A DNA stretch of 64,000 bases from Sambucus nigra (lineage: Eukaryota > Streptophyta > Magnoliopsida > Dipsacales > Adoxaceae). Under the pieces are notes generated by a model. It saw only the letters and a program-made list of their open reading frames with translations, made no database searches and had not been told where the DNA came from. Numbering within the stretch: the first letter of the stretch is position 1; every line of letters starts with the position of its first letter. This document shows, in pieces, positions 1 through 11,439 of the stretch. Made by a program: the position numbers and the translations under genes. The DNA lies in assembly GCA_949130495.1 (NCBI GenBank), contig OX422211.1, forward strand, positions 336,568,504 through 336,632,503. The letters are read 5' to 3'.

Positions 1-50
1 TTGATTCTTTTACATTGCTCGGTAGGATCAAAGTTCTAAGTTACGGGATT
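1..50 (+). mobile_element. Internal tail with decayed polypurine tract, abutting an LTR
   Basis: The stretch reads like the 3' end of an Athila/Tat-type internal region: a GCTCGG...GATCAAAG block, then AAGTTACGGGATT directly before a TGATTAGG LTR start. In relatives this position holds a G-rich tract just before TGATA. The match is from memory of the family style, not a search. If right, an element lies to the left of the window and shares this LTR. Confidence 0.35.
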
Positions 51-296
51 TGATTAGGCATAATTTCTTCTTATTTATCCCCTTAATTTAGAGGCTTTTA
101 TCCACAAAGTGTAATTCGAGTGGATTTATCTTATATCATTGCTATTAACATTTTCTAATTAGTACGTCGTGTTTCGTGTATTTCCTATCTATTTTGCAGG
201 TATTCGGTGCTTAGGAAGGATCGGCATCCTAATTCGAGTTCAGGACCAAAAGTTACAAATCTTCAAAGAAATACAAAGGAGGAAAAGTTCCTGAAA

Positions 297-513
297 AGAT
301 GGAACCGAACTGAATGGGTTGGAAAATGAACCGATCTTATACTGGAAGAACCTCCTATAATGCACAAAGAGATGGAACCGAACCGAAGAGAAGGAAACAT
401 GAACCGATCCTATATTGGAAGAACCTCTTGTAAAGCACAAAGAGATGGAACCGAACCGAAGAGAGGGAAAAATGAACCGAACCGGTTCAAGGAAAAACTT
501 CTGTCAAAGATGG
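297..513 (+). repeat. 73-bp tandem repeat in the LTR
   Basis: AGATGG followed by an ACCGAAC motif recurs at 297, 370 and 443 (period exactly 73), with a degenerate fourth start at 508. Each unit carries GAACCGA motifs and a CTGGAAGAACCTC-like block. A 103-codon open frame crosses it but is only a product of the in-frame repeat. Confidence 0.85.
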
Positions 514-1000
514 AATCGAACCGATCCCCCTTAAAAATATCGATTCGGGTATCAGAAATTCAAACTTATCCACTTGTAAAATTAGAGTCTTGCATGGTTG
601 AAACTCTTAAAAATTATAGAGTATATATTTTAAGCACCTCCCAGACATTTTGGAGGCTTCAAATTCGTTAGGGAAGCATTGTAATTAGTTTAGAGAAGAC
701 AACAATAAAAGAACCCTAGTTTTAATTCCAATTTTGCAATTCAAGTAATACCATTCTAATTTTTGCTTTCATTATTGCAGTAGTTACTTCTCTAAAAGTA
801 ATTTCATTCTTCTTCATCTTCATTCATTAGTAAAAATGTGTTCTTTCATTCAAACCATGTTTTCTTCTAGTTTTAATATGTTTGGCTAAGTTTTCAAGGG
901 TCGGGGTGAATGAACCCCACCTAATGTAATTCACGATAATGGAAATAGAAGTTGGAATTAAAACCTTAGATGAATTCTATCGTAGTTCATACGATACTAC

Positions 1001-1138
1001 TTTAATTCAACCTTTGCTTACGTACTATGCGGGCTACAATCCCTCATATTTAGGAGAAATAAAGATCGAATTTTAATTCAACCTTTTCTTACATATTGTG
1101 CGGGCTACGATCCCTCATATATGTAATACTTAGGAGTA
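1001..1138 (+). repeat. 71-bp imperfect direct duplication in the LTR
   Basis: TTTAATTCAACCTTT starts at 1001 and again at 1072. Both copies continue into a TGCGGGCTAC(A/G)ATCCCTCATAT block. It is separate from the 73-bp repeat. Confidence 0.75.
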
Positions 1139-1561
1139 TTAAACAGTCGGATTCATTTAAAGCTTTAATTCTGAATCTAATATCCAACGAAGTGAATTAC
1201 TAGGGTGTGGGGGATTGTAACCCGCCTTATTTTTCTCATCTTATAGTTAAAGTTTTAGTTAAATCATCATCAGTCTTTAGTTAATAGGAATAATTGCATT
1301 TCATCTTTTCATAATTGCATTGATTAATCGCTTTCAAAATTGCATTTTGTTGTAGTCATTTCACAATTCAAAATCACCTTTTCATTATTTTTAAGAGTCA
1401 AAGTTAGGTTACCTTCTTCTTTCCAACATCGTTATGACTCAGTTCATCCGATTTCCCTGAGGATCAATACTCGACTTATCGGATTATTACTTGAGCGACA
1501 GGCTTGCACTTGAGCCTAAATAGCACGCACACTAGACACATTTGTGGTCGCGTCAAGTTTT

Positions 1562-1579
1562 TGGCGCCGTTGCCGGGGA
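1562..1579 (+). promoter_or_regulatory. Primer binding site, tRNA-Asp
   Basis: TGGCGCCGTTGCCGGGGA is the complement of the plant tRNA-Asp 3' end including CCA. It lies six bases after the LTR end. This primer choice is typical of Athila-type Ty3/gypsy elements. Confidence 0.85.
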
Positions 1580-1705
1580 TTTAGGTAGACTTAGGTTAGA
1601 TCAAGTCAATCTAAAACTTTGACCAAGAAAGCCAAAAAACATAAAAAATAAAATAAAATAAAAGAATAAAAATAATAAATTTTCATCATCTCTGAAAAGC
1701 CTTTA

Positions 1706-3300
1706 ATGCAAAATCATGAACACACTGAAACTCCTCATAAAATTCCAACTCGAGTCCACAAAAATCCAATCGTTGAATACAACTCTGAAAGCCCCCACAC
1801 ACCTCGCGTTCCACAATTCTGGTTTCCAATTCCTACACCCAATCACTCTATCGGTAGCTACACCCTGAGTCGAACTTCGAGTCACACATCTAGGGCACGG
1901 AGTGAGTACACATTGTCATTTGAAGAGAATGTGAGCGGAATGTCTGACGCAGTGAGTTTAGGTATTGGAGAGGGATATCTCCCCTATCATTCTATGAAAG
2001 ACTTACTCTTTCCTGAGCGGACTGTCACCCCTGGTTGCATTTTACTTTCGTATACTGCTAGCCAGTTCCACTTTCGTAATGTGATGATACAGATTCTCCT
2101 GACGTTTCATGGCATGGATTCCGGAAAACCATACCTGCATATTCGTGAGTTCGAAGAGGCATGTGATACATTTGGTGATCAAACTTGCACGCAAGATGTC
2201 GTTCGCCTAAAGATTTTTTCTTTTTCCTTAAAGGATAAAGCCAAGACCTGGCTATGGTCTCTACCCCTGAACTCCGTCACTTCCTAGAGATATATTCAAT
2301 CTAGGTTTATCTCAAAATTCTATCCGCATCACAAGATTAACTCTGCTAAGACTCAAATCCAAGCTTTTCGACAACACGATAATGAGTCCTTTGACAGATG
2401 TTGGGAACGATTCCAAGAGTTAGTAAGCGCATGCCCCCATCATGGTTTTGACAAACACTTAGTGCTATCTTTCTTCCATAATGGGTTGACAATAGCTTCC
2501 AAAGAACTTGTGCAAATAATGTGTGAAAGACCCTTTTGGGATTTAAACTAATGCGATGCCGAGGCCCATCTTAAGTATGTCGTAGAGACTACTCAAGCAT
2601 GGGACACATCTGATCCCAACCAAGCTCGACCTAGACAACCATTTACCAATCAAACTGCCTCCGGTCTATACCAGTTGGATAGAAATACCTTAATAGACAG
2701 TCAATTTGATTAGTTTCAGAGAGATATGAAAGAGTGGTTTGATGGTCGGTTGAGAAATGTCTTCGGATCCAGCCCTAGTTTGAAAGAAAAAGTGTGTGCT
2801 ATCTGTGAGGCGGGCCACTCCACAAAAACATGCCCGACGATTTTTGCCTGTAAGGCCATGCACACCGAGCATGTGGATGATATAGGAGGATTCCAGGGAA
2901 ATTTTAATGCCCCGTATGGGAACTCTTACAACCCTTCATGGAGGAACCATCATGGTTTCAACTATGGACAACCACAAGCTGCAATGAACCCACATTCATA
3001 GGTTGTCCCACCTCCACCACCTCCTCAATACCAACAAGCGCCGCCACCTCCAACCCCATATGTAGCTCCACCGCAGCGGAGTCTTGAGGATACAATGAAC
3101 TAATTTATAAATTCTCAAGGTGAAAACAATGCTCGATATGAACGCTTGTTCATCGAAATAAATGAAAACATCTCCAAGATGCAATCCACATTGAGCATCC
3201 AAGAGAAGGGAAAGTTTCTTGCACTAGGCCAAAGACCTCCCGAAGGTCAACCTAGTGTTAGCTCCACCTCTACCGAACAATAGGAGCACTGCCAAGCGAT
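1706..3300 (+). pseudogene. gag: Gag of Athila-like element, broken by stops
   Basis: This is the nucleocapsid/capsid polyprotein region. One reading frame runs from the ATG at 1706 through to the protease. It is interrupted by in-frame stops at 2285, about 2549, about 2711, 2999, about 3101 and about 3281. Recognisable blocks are FPERT near 2010, the capsid core with HGMDSGKPYLHIREFEEAC at about 2107-2163 and FSLKDKAKTWLWSLP just before the first stop, and then a CPHHGF/FFHNGL block. A zinc knuckle at about 2792-2835 reads CAICEAGHSTKTC, one residue shorter between the second Cys and His than the usual CX2CX4HX4C. A proline-rich stretch follows at 3003-3070. Relatives encode gag and pol in one frame, as here. 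All lesions seen in gag are nonsense, which fits slow decay. Confidence 0.85.
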
Positions 3301-3406
3301 AACCACTCTTTGTAGTGGGAGGGTTGTTGATTTATCACGTCCCCCACACGAAATTTCAAAAGACAAGGAAAATTCTCCCGGCACGAAAGAGGTCGAAGAT
3401 ATATCC

Positions 3407-4080
3407 TTGAATGAGAGTGAAAAGGAAAACACTAGTGAGCCCAAGGTAGTTATAAAACCACCCTCCGCTGCACCATTTCCTCAAAGGTTGGTTCCTGCCC
3501 ATAAAGGGACCATAAGTGAAGAAGTGCTAGAAGTGCTTAAGAACGTAAAGTTGAACTTACCTTTCCTCGATGCAATAAGGCAAATTCCATCTTATGAAAA
3601 AGTCATAAAAGACTTATTGACAGTCAAAAGGAGGATGAAGGTAAAGAAGAACGTGTTTCTAGCACAAAATGTGAGCTCAGTTCTTCTTAGTGATCTCCCA
3701 CTTAAATATAAATATCTCAGTGCCCCTACCATTTCCTGCACCATTAGAGAGAACAAATTTGAAAAAGCCTTACTCGATTTAGGGGAAAGTGTCAATATCC
3801 TCCCCTATTCGATTTATAGGAAGCTTGATCTGGGTGATCTTAAGCCCACAAGGATCACTCTCCAGTTAGCAAATCGAACTGTGAAGATACCAAGGGTATA
3901 GTTGAGGACATGACAGTCCAAGTGGACACTTTCTACTTCCCTGTAGATTTTGTCATTTGGGACACGGATCCCTCATTCGCCTTGAAAAATCATGTTCCCA
4001 TCATCCTTGGACGCCCATTCTTAGCCACGTTTAACACAGTTATCAATACTAGAAATGGGTAGATACAACTCACTTTGGGA
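3407..4080 (+). pseudogene. Aspartic protease region of Athila-like pol
   Basis: It continues in the gag frame. The segment LPFLDAIRQIPSYEKVIKDL and the later LLDLGESVNILPYSIY are typical of Athila/Tat proteases. The catalytic Asp is in the DLG triplet at about 3776. The frame stops at 3899. The rest of the domain (VQVDTFYFPVDFVIWD, then a GRPFLAT block near 4010-4030) continues after a frameshift to about 4080, where a TAG interrupts it again. It would have cleaved the Gag-Pol precursor and is non-functional as it stands. Confidence 0.8.
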
Positions 4081-4082
4081 AT

Positions 4083-5491
4083 ATGACTCTAGAAACAAAC
4101 ATCTTCTACATAGTCCAACAAGCAGGCGAAGAAGATTATCTTCACGCAGTGAGCTTAATTGAGGAGATTGTAGAAGAGAACTTTGAGGAAAATTACTGTG
4201 AAGACGCCTTAGAAGCTTGCCTAGCTTCTAGTTATGAGAGTGAGGGAGCCTACAACGAGTTCGAGAAGGAGATAGAGGAGCTGAGATGCTTACTCGATGA
4301 GAGAGCGTTGGACGAGGATGCGAGAGATTCTAATTGGGTTTCTCGATTCGAAGACTTACCACTAAGAGAATCACGCATGGTGCCCTCTAGCGACACATTC
4401 CCGACTCTCGAGTTGAAGAAATTACCCTCCAATGTTAAATATGCTTTCCTAGGTAAAAGTGAGACATTTCCTGTTATTGTATCCTCTAGCTTAGATGAAG
4501 AGCAGGAGGGTAAACTATTAAAGATTTTGAGGAAGCACCAAAGTGATTTTGGTTGGTGCATAGCTGATTTGAAGGGGATAAGCCGTCTAATTTGCACCCA
4601 CAAGATTCACCTCGAAATGTTAAGCCCTCGAGAGAAATGTAAAGATGGCTAAACCCCACAATGAAAGATGTGGTGAGAACCGAAATTATAAAGCCGTTGG
4701 ATGCCAGAATTATCTACCCAATTTTGAATACGAAGTGGGTGAGCCCCATTCAAGTCGTCCCGAAGAAGTCGGGCATGATTGTGATTGAAAATGCCAATGG
4801 AGAGCTAGTTTCCCAATGTACCACCACTGGATGGCGCGTTTACATTAATTATCGAAAACTCAATGCGGGAACTAAGAAAAACCATTCCCCCTTACCATTT
4901 ATTAATCAAATGCTTGAAAGAGTAGCAGGCCACCCTTATTATTGCTTCTTTAATTGTTATTCCGGATATAACCAAGTTGAGGTAGATGTACTTGATCAAG
5001 AGAAAACAACATTCACTTGCCCTATTGGAACGTGTGCTTACAAACGTATGCCATTTGGCTTGTGTAATGCACCGGCGACCTTTCAAAGGTGCATGTTGAG
5101 CTTATTCGGTGACATGGTTAAGAGAGAGATAGAGGTATTTATGGACGACTTTATTTTTTTTAGCACCTCCTTCGACCTATGTTTAGCCAATCTTGAGAAA
5201 GTACTAACCCGATGTGTGGAAAAGAACTTAGTGTTGAATTGGGAAAAATGTCATTTTATGGTAACCGAGGGTATAGTTCTTGGTCACTTCGTGTCATCCA
5301 AAGGGATCGAGGTTGATCGAGCAAAAATAGATGTCATAGCTGACCTACCCCCACTTAAATCGCTGAAAGACGCGCGCTCCTTCTTGGCCCACGCAAGGTT
5401 TTATCGAAGGTTCATTAAGGACTTTAGTGCCATTGCTAGACCTTTAAGCAATCTTCTTATGAAGGACACCCCATTTACGGAAGCATGCTAA
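4083..5491 (+). pseudogene. Linker and reverse transcriptase of Athila-like pol
   Basis: Residues encoded at 4083-4652 form the acidic linker and the conserved pre-RT block (ADLKGIS near 4565). After a break the RT core runs 4661-5491. Visible motifs are KWVSPIQVVPKK, WRVYINYRKLNAGTKKNHSP, RMPFGLCNAPATFQ, and the active-site motif FMDDF at about 5138-5152. Motif A, normally an LDGYSGY-like string, reads FFNCYSGY, so the first catalytic Asp is Asn (codon 4952-4954). The TAA at 5489 ends the frame in the connection to RNase H. RT would copy element RNA into cDNA, but this copy looks catalytically dead. Confidence 0.85.
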
Positions 5492-5514
5492 AGCGCTTTT
5501 GAAAAACTGAAAAC

Positions 5515-5909
5515 ATGCTTGTGTTCCCTCCCATCATGCAAGCTCCGAATTGGTCCTTACCATTTGAGCTTATGTATGATGCTAGCGATTATGCGATAGG
5601 GGCTATTTTGGGTAAAAAAAAAAAGACAATAAGGCTCATGTCATCCACTACACTAGACGGACCCTTATTCGACCATAATTTAATTAGTCCACCACGGAGA
5701 AGGAGTTACTGGTGGTAGTATTTGCGCTTGACAAATTTAACTCCTATCTTATCGGTTCTCCCATCACTTGTTTCACCGACCACGCGACTTTAAAATATCT
5801 ACTTGCGAAGAAAGCCGCAAAGCCGCGCCTCATAAGGTGGATCCTACTCCTACAAGAGTTTAATCTCTCCATTAAAGAAAAAAATAGTAGAAAATGTCAT
5901 TGTCGATGA
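5515..5909 (+). pseudogene. RNase H domain of Athila-like pol
   Basis: Two overlapping frames carry the domain: LPFELMYDASDYAIGAILG (first catalytic Asp) at about 5557-5613, and after a frameshift [15 protein letters not shown] and [12 protein letters not shown] at 5712-5810. An A-rich run at about 5616-5625 is a likely slippage site for the frame change. The last catalytic Asp region (VDDLS) lies in yet another frame near 5900. In life it removes RNA from the RNA-DNA hybrid. Confidence 0.8.
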
Positions 5910-7235
5910 CTTATCACAGCTTCCGTCTGACGTACCTAGTGATCCTACACCCATAGACGAATATTTTCTGGATGAGCAGCTCTTTGCCACATCTTCTTTG
6001 CCCTGGTTTGCAGATATAGTGAACTATTTTGTCACTGGAGCCATCCCTCCCGATTGGACACTGCTAGATAAGAAGCGGTTCATCACTTAGTCGTGCATGT
6101 TTTTCTATGATGACCCATTCCTTTTTAAATATTGCGCCGATAAAATCATTCAACGATGCGTACTGAATGTCGAAATCTCAAAAGTCATCCAATTATGTCA
6201 TTCGAAAGCATGTGGAGGCCACTTCTCCGTGAAAAAGACAGCCGCTAAAATTCTCCAATGAATTTTTTACTGGCCCATAATGTTCCGAGATGTTAACAAT
6301 TATTGCAAATCTTGCGACAAGTGTCAACGGATGGGGGCGATCACCCGACGCGACATGATCCCATTAACCCCAGTTCTCATCATTGAGATTTTCGATTGCT
6401 GGGGTATTGACTTAATGGGCCCTTTTCCCCGTCCTTTGGATACTTATACGTCCTAGTCGCAATAGACTATGTTTCTAAATGGGTGGAAGCTATAGCTACC
6501 AAGACTAATGATAATAAAGTGGTGATAAAGTTCCTGCACGAACACATACTTTCTCGCTTCGGTGCACCTAAAGCGGTAATTAGTGATAACGACACACATT
6601 TTTGCAACAAGCCATTTGAAAGACTTATGAAAAAGTATGGTGTCATTCACAAGGTGGGAACAGCATATCACCTACAAACGAATGAACATGCCAGATTGAC
6701 AAATCATGAGATCAAGCACATACTAGAGAAGACTGTCAATTCCGATCGAAAAGATTGGTCCCTTAGATTAAATGATTCGCTATGGGCCTATCGTACCGCA
6801 TATAAGAACCCACTCGGAATGTCCCCATTCCTATTTATGTATGACAAACCCTGCCATCTTCCCGTTGAGTTGGAGCACAAAGCGTATTTGGCAATCAAGA
6901 GATTAAACTACGATATGGACAAAGTCGGTGAAGCTCGCAAGCTTCAACTAAATGAGTTAGAGGAGATACGCAATGATGCGTATGAGAATGCCAAGATTGA
7001 AAAACCTTGGATGAAACTAGCACATGATAAGATTATTCGACGAAAAGAGTTTCAATCGGGACAAAAGGTACTTCTCTATAACTCTCGGCTTCATCTCTTT
7101 TCGGGTAAATTGCGGTCTTGATGGACTGGTCCATTCATTGTGAGAAGCGTATTCCCCCTCGGAGCAGTAGAGTTGGAAGATCCAAAAGGGGGGAATGCAT
7201 TCAAAGTCAATGGATAACTCCTAAAGCTATATGTT
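5910..7235 (+). pseudogene. Integrase of Athila-like pol
   Basis: The HHCC zinc-binding part lies at about 6195-6335 (HSKACGGH ... CKSCDKC) with a stop inside it. The core starts near 6400 ([10 protein letters not shown]), breaks in frame near 6430 and continues in the open frame 6483-7121. VISDNDTHF carries the second catalytic Asp. The expected Glu in the block [16 protein letters not shown] appears to be Arg, so the DDE triad is lost. The conserved segment [20 protein letters not shown] follows. After the TGA at 7119 a WTGPFIV block continues to about 7235 as the C-terminal GPY/F domain. No chromodomain is seen, as expected for this lineage. Confidence 0.85.
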
Positions 7236-8700
7236 GAGGCGTGCGTAGAATATATCGACACCATATGGTTGTCGGACCCCGTTTACGGGGTAGAGTGAGC
7301 TTGAACTGAGAGGTCGTCGCACCCCTGACGCGTATGGGGTGAATTCTTGTGTATAAAAAAGTGGTCGCCTTAGGGAGTTTTATTTCAATTTAGGAAGAGT
7401 CTCTCACATACATGCTCCCACACACTACCATAGGGACCTTTCTAGTCTTCAAGATCAAGTTGAGTTTCTTGTTAAGACTTTCCTAAATGTTTTATTAAGG
7501 AATTTCAAAGTATGTATACACCTTTTGAGAACATCTCCAAAACAAATGATTGAGGCTACGACTTGTTTCTAGTTTAGGGTGATTTTCACATTGCTATCTT
7601 TTGTCCCTAAAACTAGATTGTATTCTTATGTGTGTACATTGAATAATCAAAAAATATATATTTTTCTATTTGAAAATTTTTCAAAAAGATTTTATTTTGG
7701 TTAAAAAAATTAAAAATTGCAAAAAGATTTTTGTATTTTCTTTTACACCGATTATGTATGCACATTTAAGATGTTCGAATCACCATTTCATTCCATCCAT
7801 TCCCGTGACTTAGTGATGGTGTTATGAGACATGCCTTCATTTTTTTTGTTCTTGGTAATGCATGTTTAGCATTGCATCGTTCATTGTTGATTACTACCTT
7901 CATGCCAGACCCATTATATTGCCTTTATTACACACATGCACGGACTTTTGAATGTTGTTCTTGCCTGTCATATGTTGAAACGAATTCTCTCATCTCAGTC
8001 ATTTTTAATAATGAACCAAATGTACTTGGAACTAATTGTGCATGTAAAAACCATTGCCCGGATTTTTTTTCCTCGAAAATTTATTGATATATGTTTAAGC
8101 AATGGAAAGGGGATATGAAAAAAAGGTCTTTTTTGCATTAAAAGACAGCATTGGTACGAATCTAAAAGATGAATTTGACACCCAAAAATAAAAGTGTCAA
8201 GGTCATATTTGTTTAGTTGATGCTTTAATAGAAATAAGCAATATGATTCCTTCAAAAGTTTTGAGAGGTTATGCTTAAAATATGAGATTTTGAGGGTATT
8301 ATAAATTGAAGATCAATGGGTTTATACAGTAAAACTCTTTCAAAAATATTAAATAGTTTGGTGTTATTGATTCGAGAAGCATTTAAATTCATGACATTTT
8401 GTATGAGTTGAGTCAATTTCACTTTGAGTTCTTTCTTTAGGAGTGTCTCTTTGACTTCGTGCACCTTTGCTCGTATGCCTATGTTGACATTCCCATGCAT
8501 TAAGTTCACACCCATTCATTTCATATACGTGATTCAGATGTTTTTGTGCTACTCCATGTTGTGATTGTTTGTATTTATAAATATATTTATATACTCAAAA
8601 ATTTCAAAACTAGTTTGTTTCTTTGTTGAAGTTTTGTCTCTTATGATTAGTTGTCTATACTTTATGATGATATTTCAAATTTATTTCCTCGTGATGCTAA
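7236..8700 (+). other. Non-coding 3' tail after Athila-like integrase
   Basis: About 1.5 kb without a convincing gene. An 87-codon frame at 7824-8087 begins in a MRHAFIFF string but shows no family feature. Athila-type elements often have a long untranslated or env-like region here. I see no signal peptide with transmembrane pair that would support an env-like product. Confidence 0.4.
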
Positions 8701-9990
8701 CTTTTCAGTTTTAGCTTCTAACCCTTTGTCAATTTTGAAAAAAGGGAGATAATATATTGGGGGGGGGGAGTTTTTATATTTTAAACTCCACGCCTCACGA
8801 TATTTTCTTTATTTCATGTGTGTAGGTCTTTTTCCTTATTGATTATATCATGGATTACACGATGAAAATTTTCAGTAGAGACAATGTTACAAGTGACTTT
8901 TTCTTTTTGGGTTTGGAAGGGACATTAGTTGAACTTGTCTCAAGGATTATTTTTTTGATAGTGTTTCGTACCGGAATAGCCAAAGGGAAGAATTTTAAGA
9001 GCAATATTTATAATTGTTGATTTTACTTTTAAGTTTGCCATATTTTGTTTCACCTCTACATCATCATATACATTCTCAAGAGCTTCAATTGAAGACAAGT
9101 TAGTGACCAAATGTGACAATCAAAGATCCTAGAGTTGAGATCATCACTACTATAATCAGAGAAGGTATATGAGTTTGATTTTGTGTATTCATTATATTCA
9201 GGGGGTATTTTACAAGTGTTTGAAAACATAAAATATTTTTTCTAAAGTTTTTTTCTCAAAAATTCATTTGAAGGAAACTCAGTATAACGGGCTACAGATG
9301 AATGTTCGAACGAGGTTCCTTATCTCATTAGATATTAGTTGTCGAATGCATCTTCTACCGATCCAATTAACTCAACGTTGTGGACTGTCCTTCAATATCT
9401 CATTCGATGTTCGTTCAATCGACTTTACATACGTCATTCGAATGAGATCCAGTTCGTTTGAACGAGTCTGGAAAAAATATTTTTTACTTGGTTTCGAATG
9501 AAATATTTTCAAGTCTATCTCATGGATATTTTTCTCCCTAGTTAAAAAGATATCAACTTGCACTTCTTGCAAGCCTTTTTACATATATTTGTGATCAAAC
9601 ACTTTGAATTTTCAAATCCAAAACCCATGGATTTTTGTAATCACTTTATCAAACCTTGAAGAACACATCACATGTTCATATACATGTGGAGTAGATTATT
9701 CACTGTTGAAAATAGAAAAGGATTTTTCTGATGCTGGTTGGTGGATACCAAAGCACGTGGAGCTTGTTGTGGAGCATTATTGAATCTACGTCGATTTCTG
9801 TTATCAACATTGAAAGATACATAATTGCAATACTTAGTGGATTCTATGTTTATAAGTCTGTCTATGTTATCTATCATATCTTAGTTGAAACAGTGCTTAA
9901 AAGGGGCTTCTTCCCAAAGGATTTTTTCCTCACTTCCTGTGCTGTGGTTTGTTTGATTCGATTTAGATTTATTATATTGCATTCTTAGTT
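8701..9990 (+). repeat. Possible retroelement polypurine tract and LTR-like block
   Basis: TTGAAAAAAGGGAGATAA followed by a run of ten G (8759-8768) resembles a polypurine tract. The next ~1.2 kb looks LTR-like in style and includes a patch at 9290-9460 dense in TTCGAACGA/CATTCGAATG motifs. It is not a copy of the LTR at 51-1555, so it cannot be the partner LTR of the upstream element. It may belong to another, truncated element. Lineage not assigned. Confidence 0.3.
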
Positions 9991-10390
9991 TCATCTAATT
10001 AATCAAGATAAAATTGGATTATATTAAATTTGGCTTGTTTGTGACATAACCTATGATTTCTACATTTGACCAACTAATTGGACAACTCTATAACACCTTT
10101 TCATTAAATGTAGATTCAAAAAAGTAAAACCCATTCGCGAAACAAATAATTAATATTACATGGCAAAAAATTTGGAATTTATCACGAAATCCCCAAATCT
10201 ATACGATATTGTTTGTTGTAATTTCTTCATGTTGGCATTTGCATCCTTTTATACCACAATAACTTAAAACCCATATTTTTGTTAATTATATACCAAAAAT
10301 ATTTTTCAATTAGCATGAAGTCGTATCATATATTCAATTCACATATACACCCACTTTTTTGAAGAAATACACATTCAATTTCATTTAATA
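9991..10390. other. AT-rich spacer
   Basis: I see no gene, repeat boundary or structural RNA in this stretch. Confidence 0.4.
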
Positions 10391-10618
10391 TAAGGGGCAT
10401 ATACCAAATAGTCACTCGAACTTTTTTTAATACACATTTAGTCCAAGCCTTTTTATTTTGCATTAAAAAGTTCTTCACCATGTCAAAAAGGCTTTACCAT
10501 GCTGCTGGTGCGGACCTTTAAAGAAAAGAGAATTAGTGATTTTTTAGTACAAAAATAAAGACTTAGACTAAATGTGTATTAAAAAATATTTGAGGGACTT
10601 TTTGGTATTTGATCCTTA
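10391..10618. mobile_element. MITE with ~53-bp terminal inverted repeats
   Basis: The left end begins TAAGGGGCATATACCAAA and runs to ACACATTTAGTC. The right end is its inverted copy, GACTAAATGTGT... to GGTATTTGATCCTTA. Roughly 44 of 53 bases pair between the two arms. The internal part is short and non-coding. Target duplication is unclear (ATA on both sides at best), so the superfamily is not assigned. Confidence 0.65.
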
Positions 10619-11439
10619 ATATAATGAACAAGTGTTAGTGTTAAAAGTAATTGTAGTGTTAAAAGTAATTGACAAATATACTTTCTATCACAAGTCAAAA
10701 ATAATTTGAAACTAATTTTCACCTTGTTAATTAAGGACACTTAGTAAACTTATTAATGTGACCTCATATAACTGATAATGAATTCAATGAATTCTTTCTG
10801 AATTTTATTTATTTCATTAGTGGTACAACCCATACCTTGGTAGGAAAATTATAAAAAACGAGATCGTGTAAGCCCAAATTGTCAACATAAGATTAAAACG
10901 ATATAGTACTTAACACTTTATAAATAGATAAAAAAAAGATATTCTTTGAGTTATTTCATGTACCTTGAGGATACCGAGTATGATCTCCAACCTTAAATCA
11001 TTAGAAGAATAGCCAAACTACAAGGCCAAGGTCAGAAGCTAGGCAGAAAGACTTCAACCATGCAGACACTTGACCAGAAAGAAGGCTCAAACTATAAACC
11101 AAGCTTACGATTCTCATCTAGCCACTTTAAGGAAACATATAGTGTTCAACGCCAACACTAGACCTTAGAGATTGAAGAAAAAACTCTCATTCTAAATAAA
11201 GGACCTGAACTATCCTCCATAATGGCCAACTGCAAGACTAAAATTCCCTTATTAATTCTGAGGCCAATAATTAAGGATTTCCTATTGGATAATATGAATG
11301 CAAATACAGAAATGGAACTCTTTATATATCACAATAATGTCAACTCCAATACAAAAATGTCACTTCGGAATAGATACTTGAAAGCTTCAAGGCGTGATGT
11401 CACTTTCCTAAATACAGTATTTGCCCCACACGAATAATT
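10619..11439. other. Unassigned AT-rich DNA
   Basis: No supported feature. A 71-codon frame at 11222-11437 has no recognisable motif and biased codons; I do not call it a gene. Confidence 0.4.

Larger units (their letters stand above)
51..1555 (+). repeat. LTR of an Athila-like Ty3/gypsy element
   Basis: About 1.5 kb running from TGATTAGG to GCGTCA. The right edge is set by the tRNA-Asp primer site a few bases downstream. The left edge is set by the TG after a decayed polypurine-like stretch and is less certain. The LTR holds a 73-bp tandem repeat (297-513) and a 71-bp duplication (1001-1138). No second copy of this LTR occurs downstream of the integrase, so the element cannot be dated or closed within the window. 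Confidence 0.6.

Noticed and set aside
360..671. 103-codon frame
   Set aside because: Produced by the 73-bp tandem repeat, close to a multiple of three in effect; no motif.
7824..8087. Env-like gene after the Athila-like integrase
   Set aside because: Only a short Cys/His-rich frame without clear signal peptide, transmembrane pair or family pattern.
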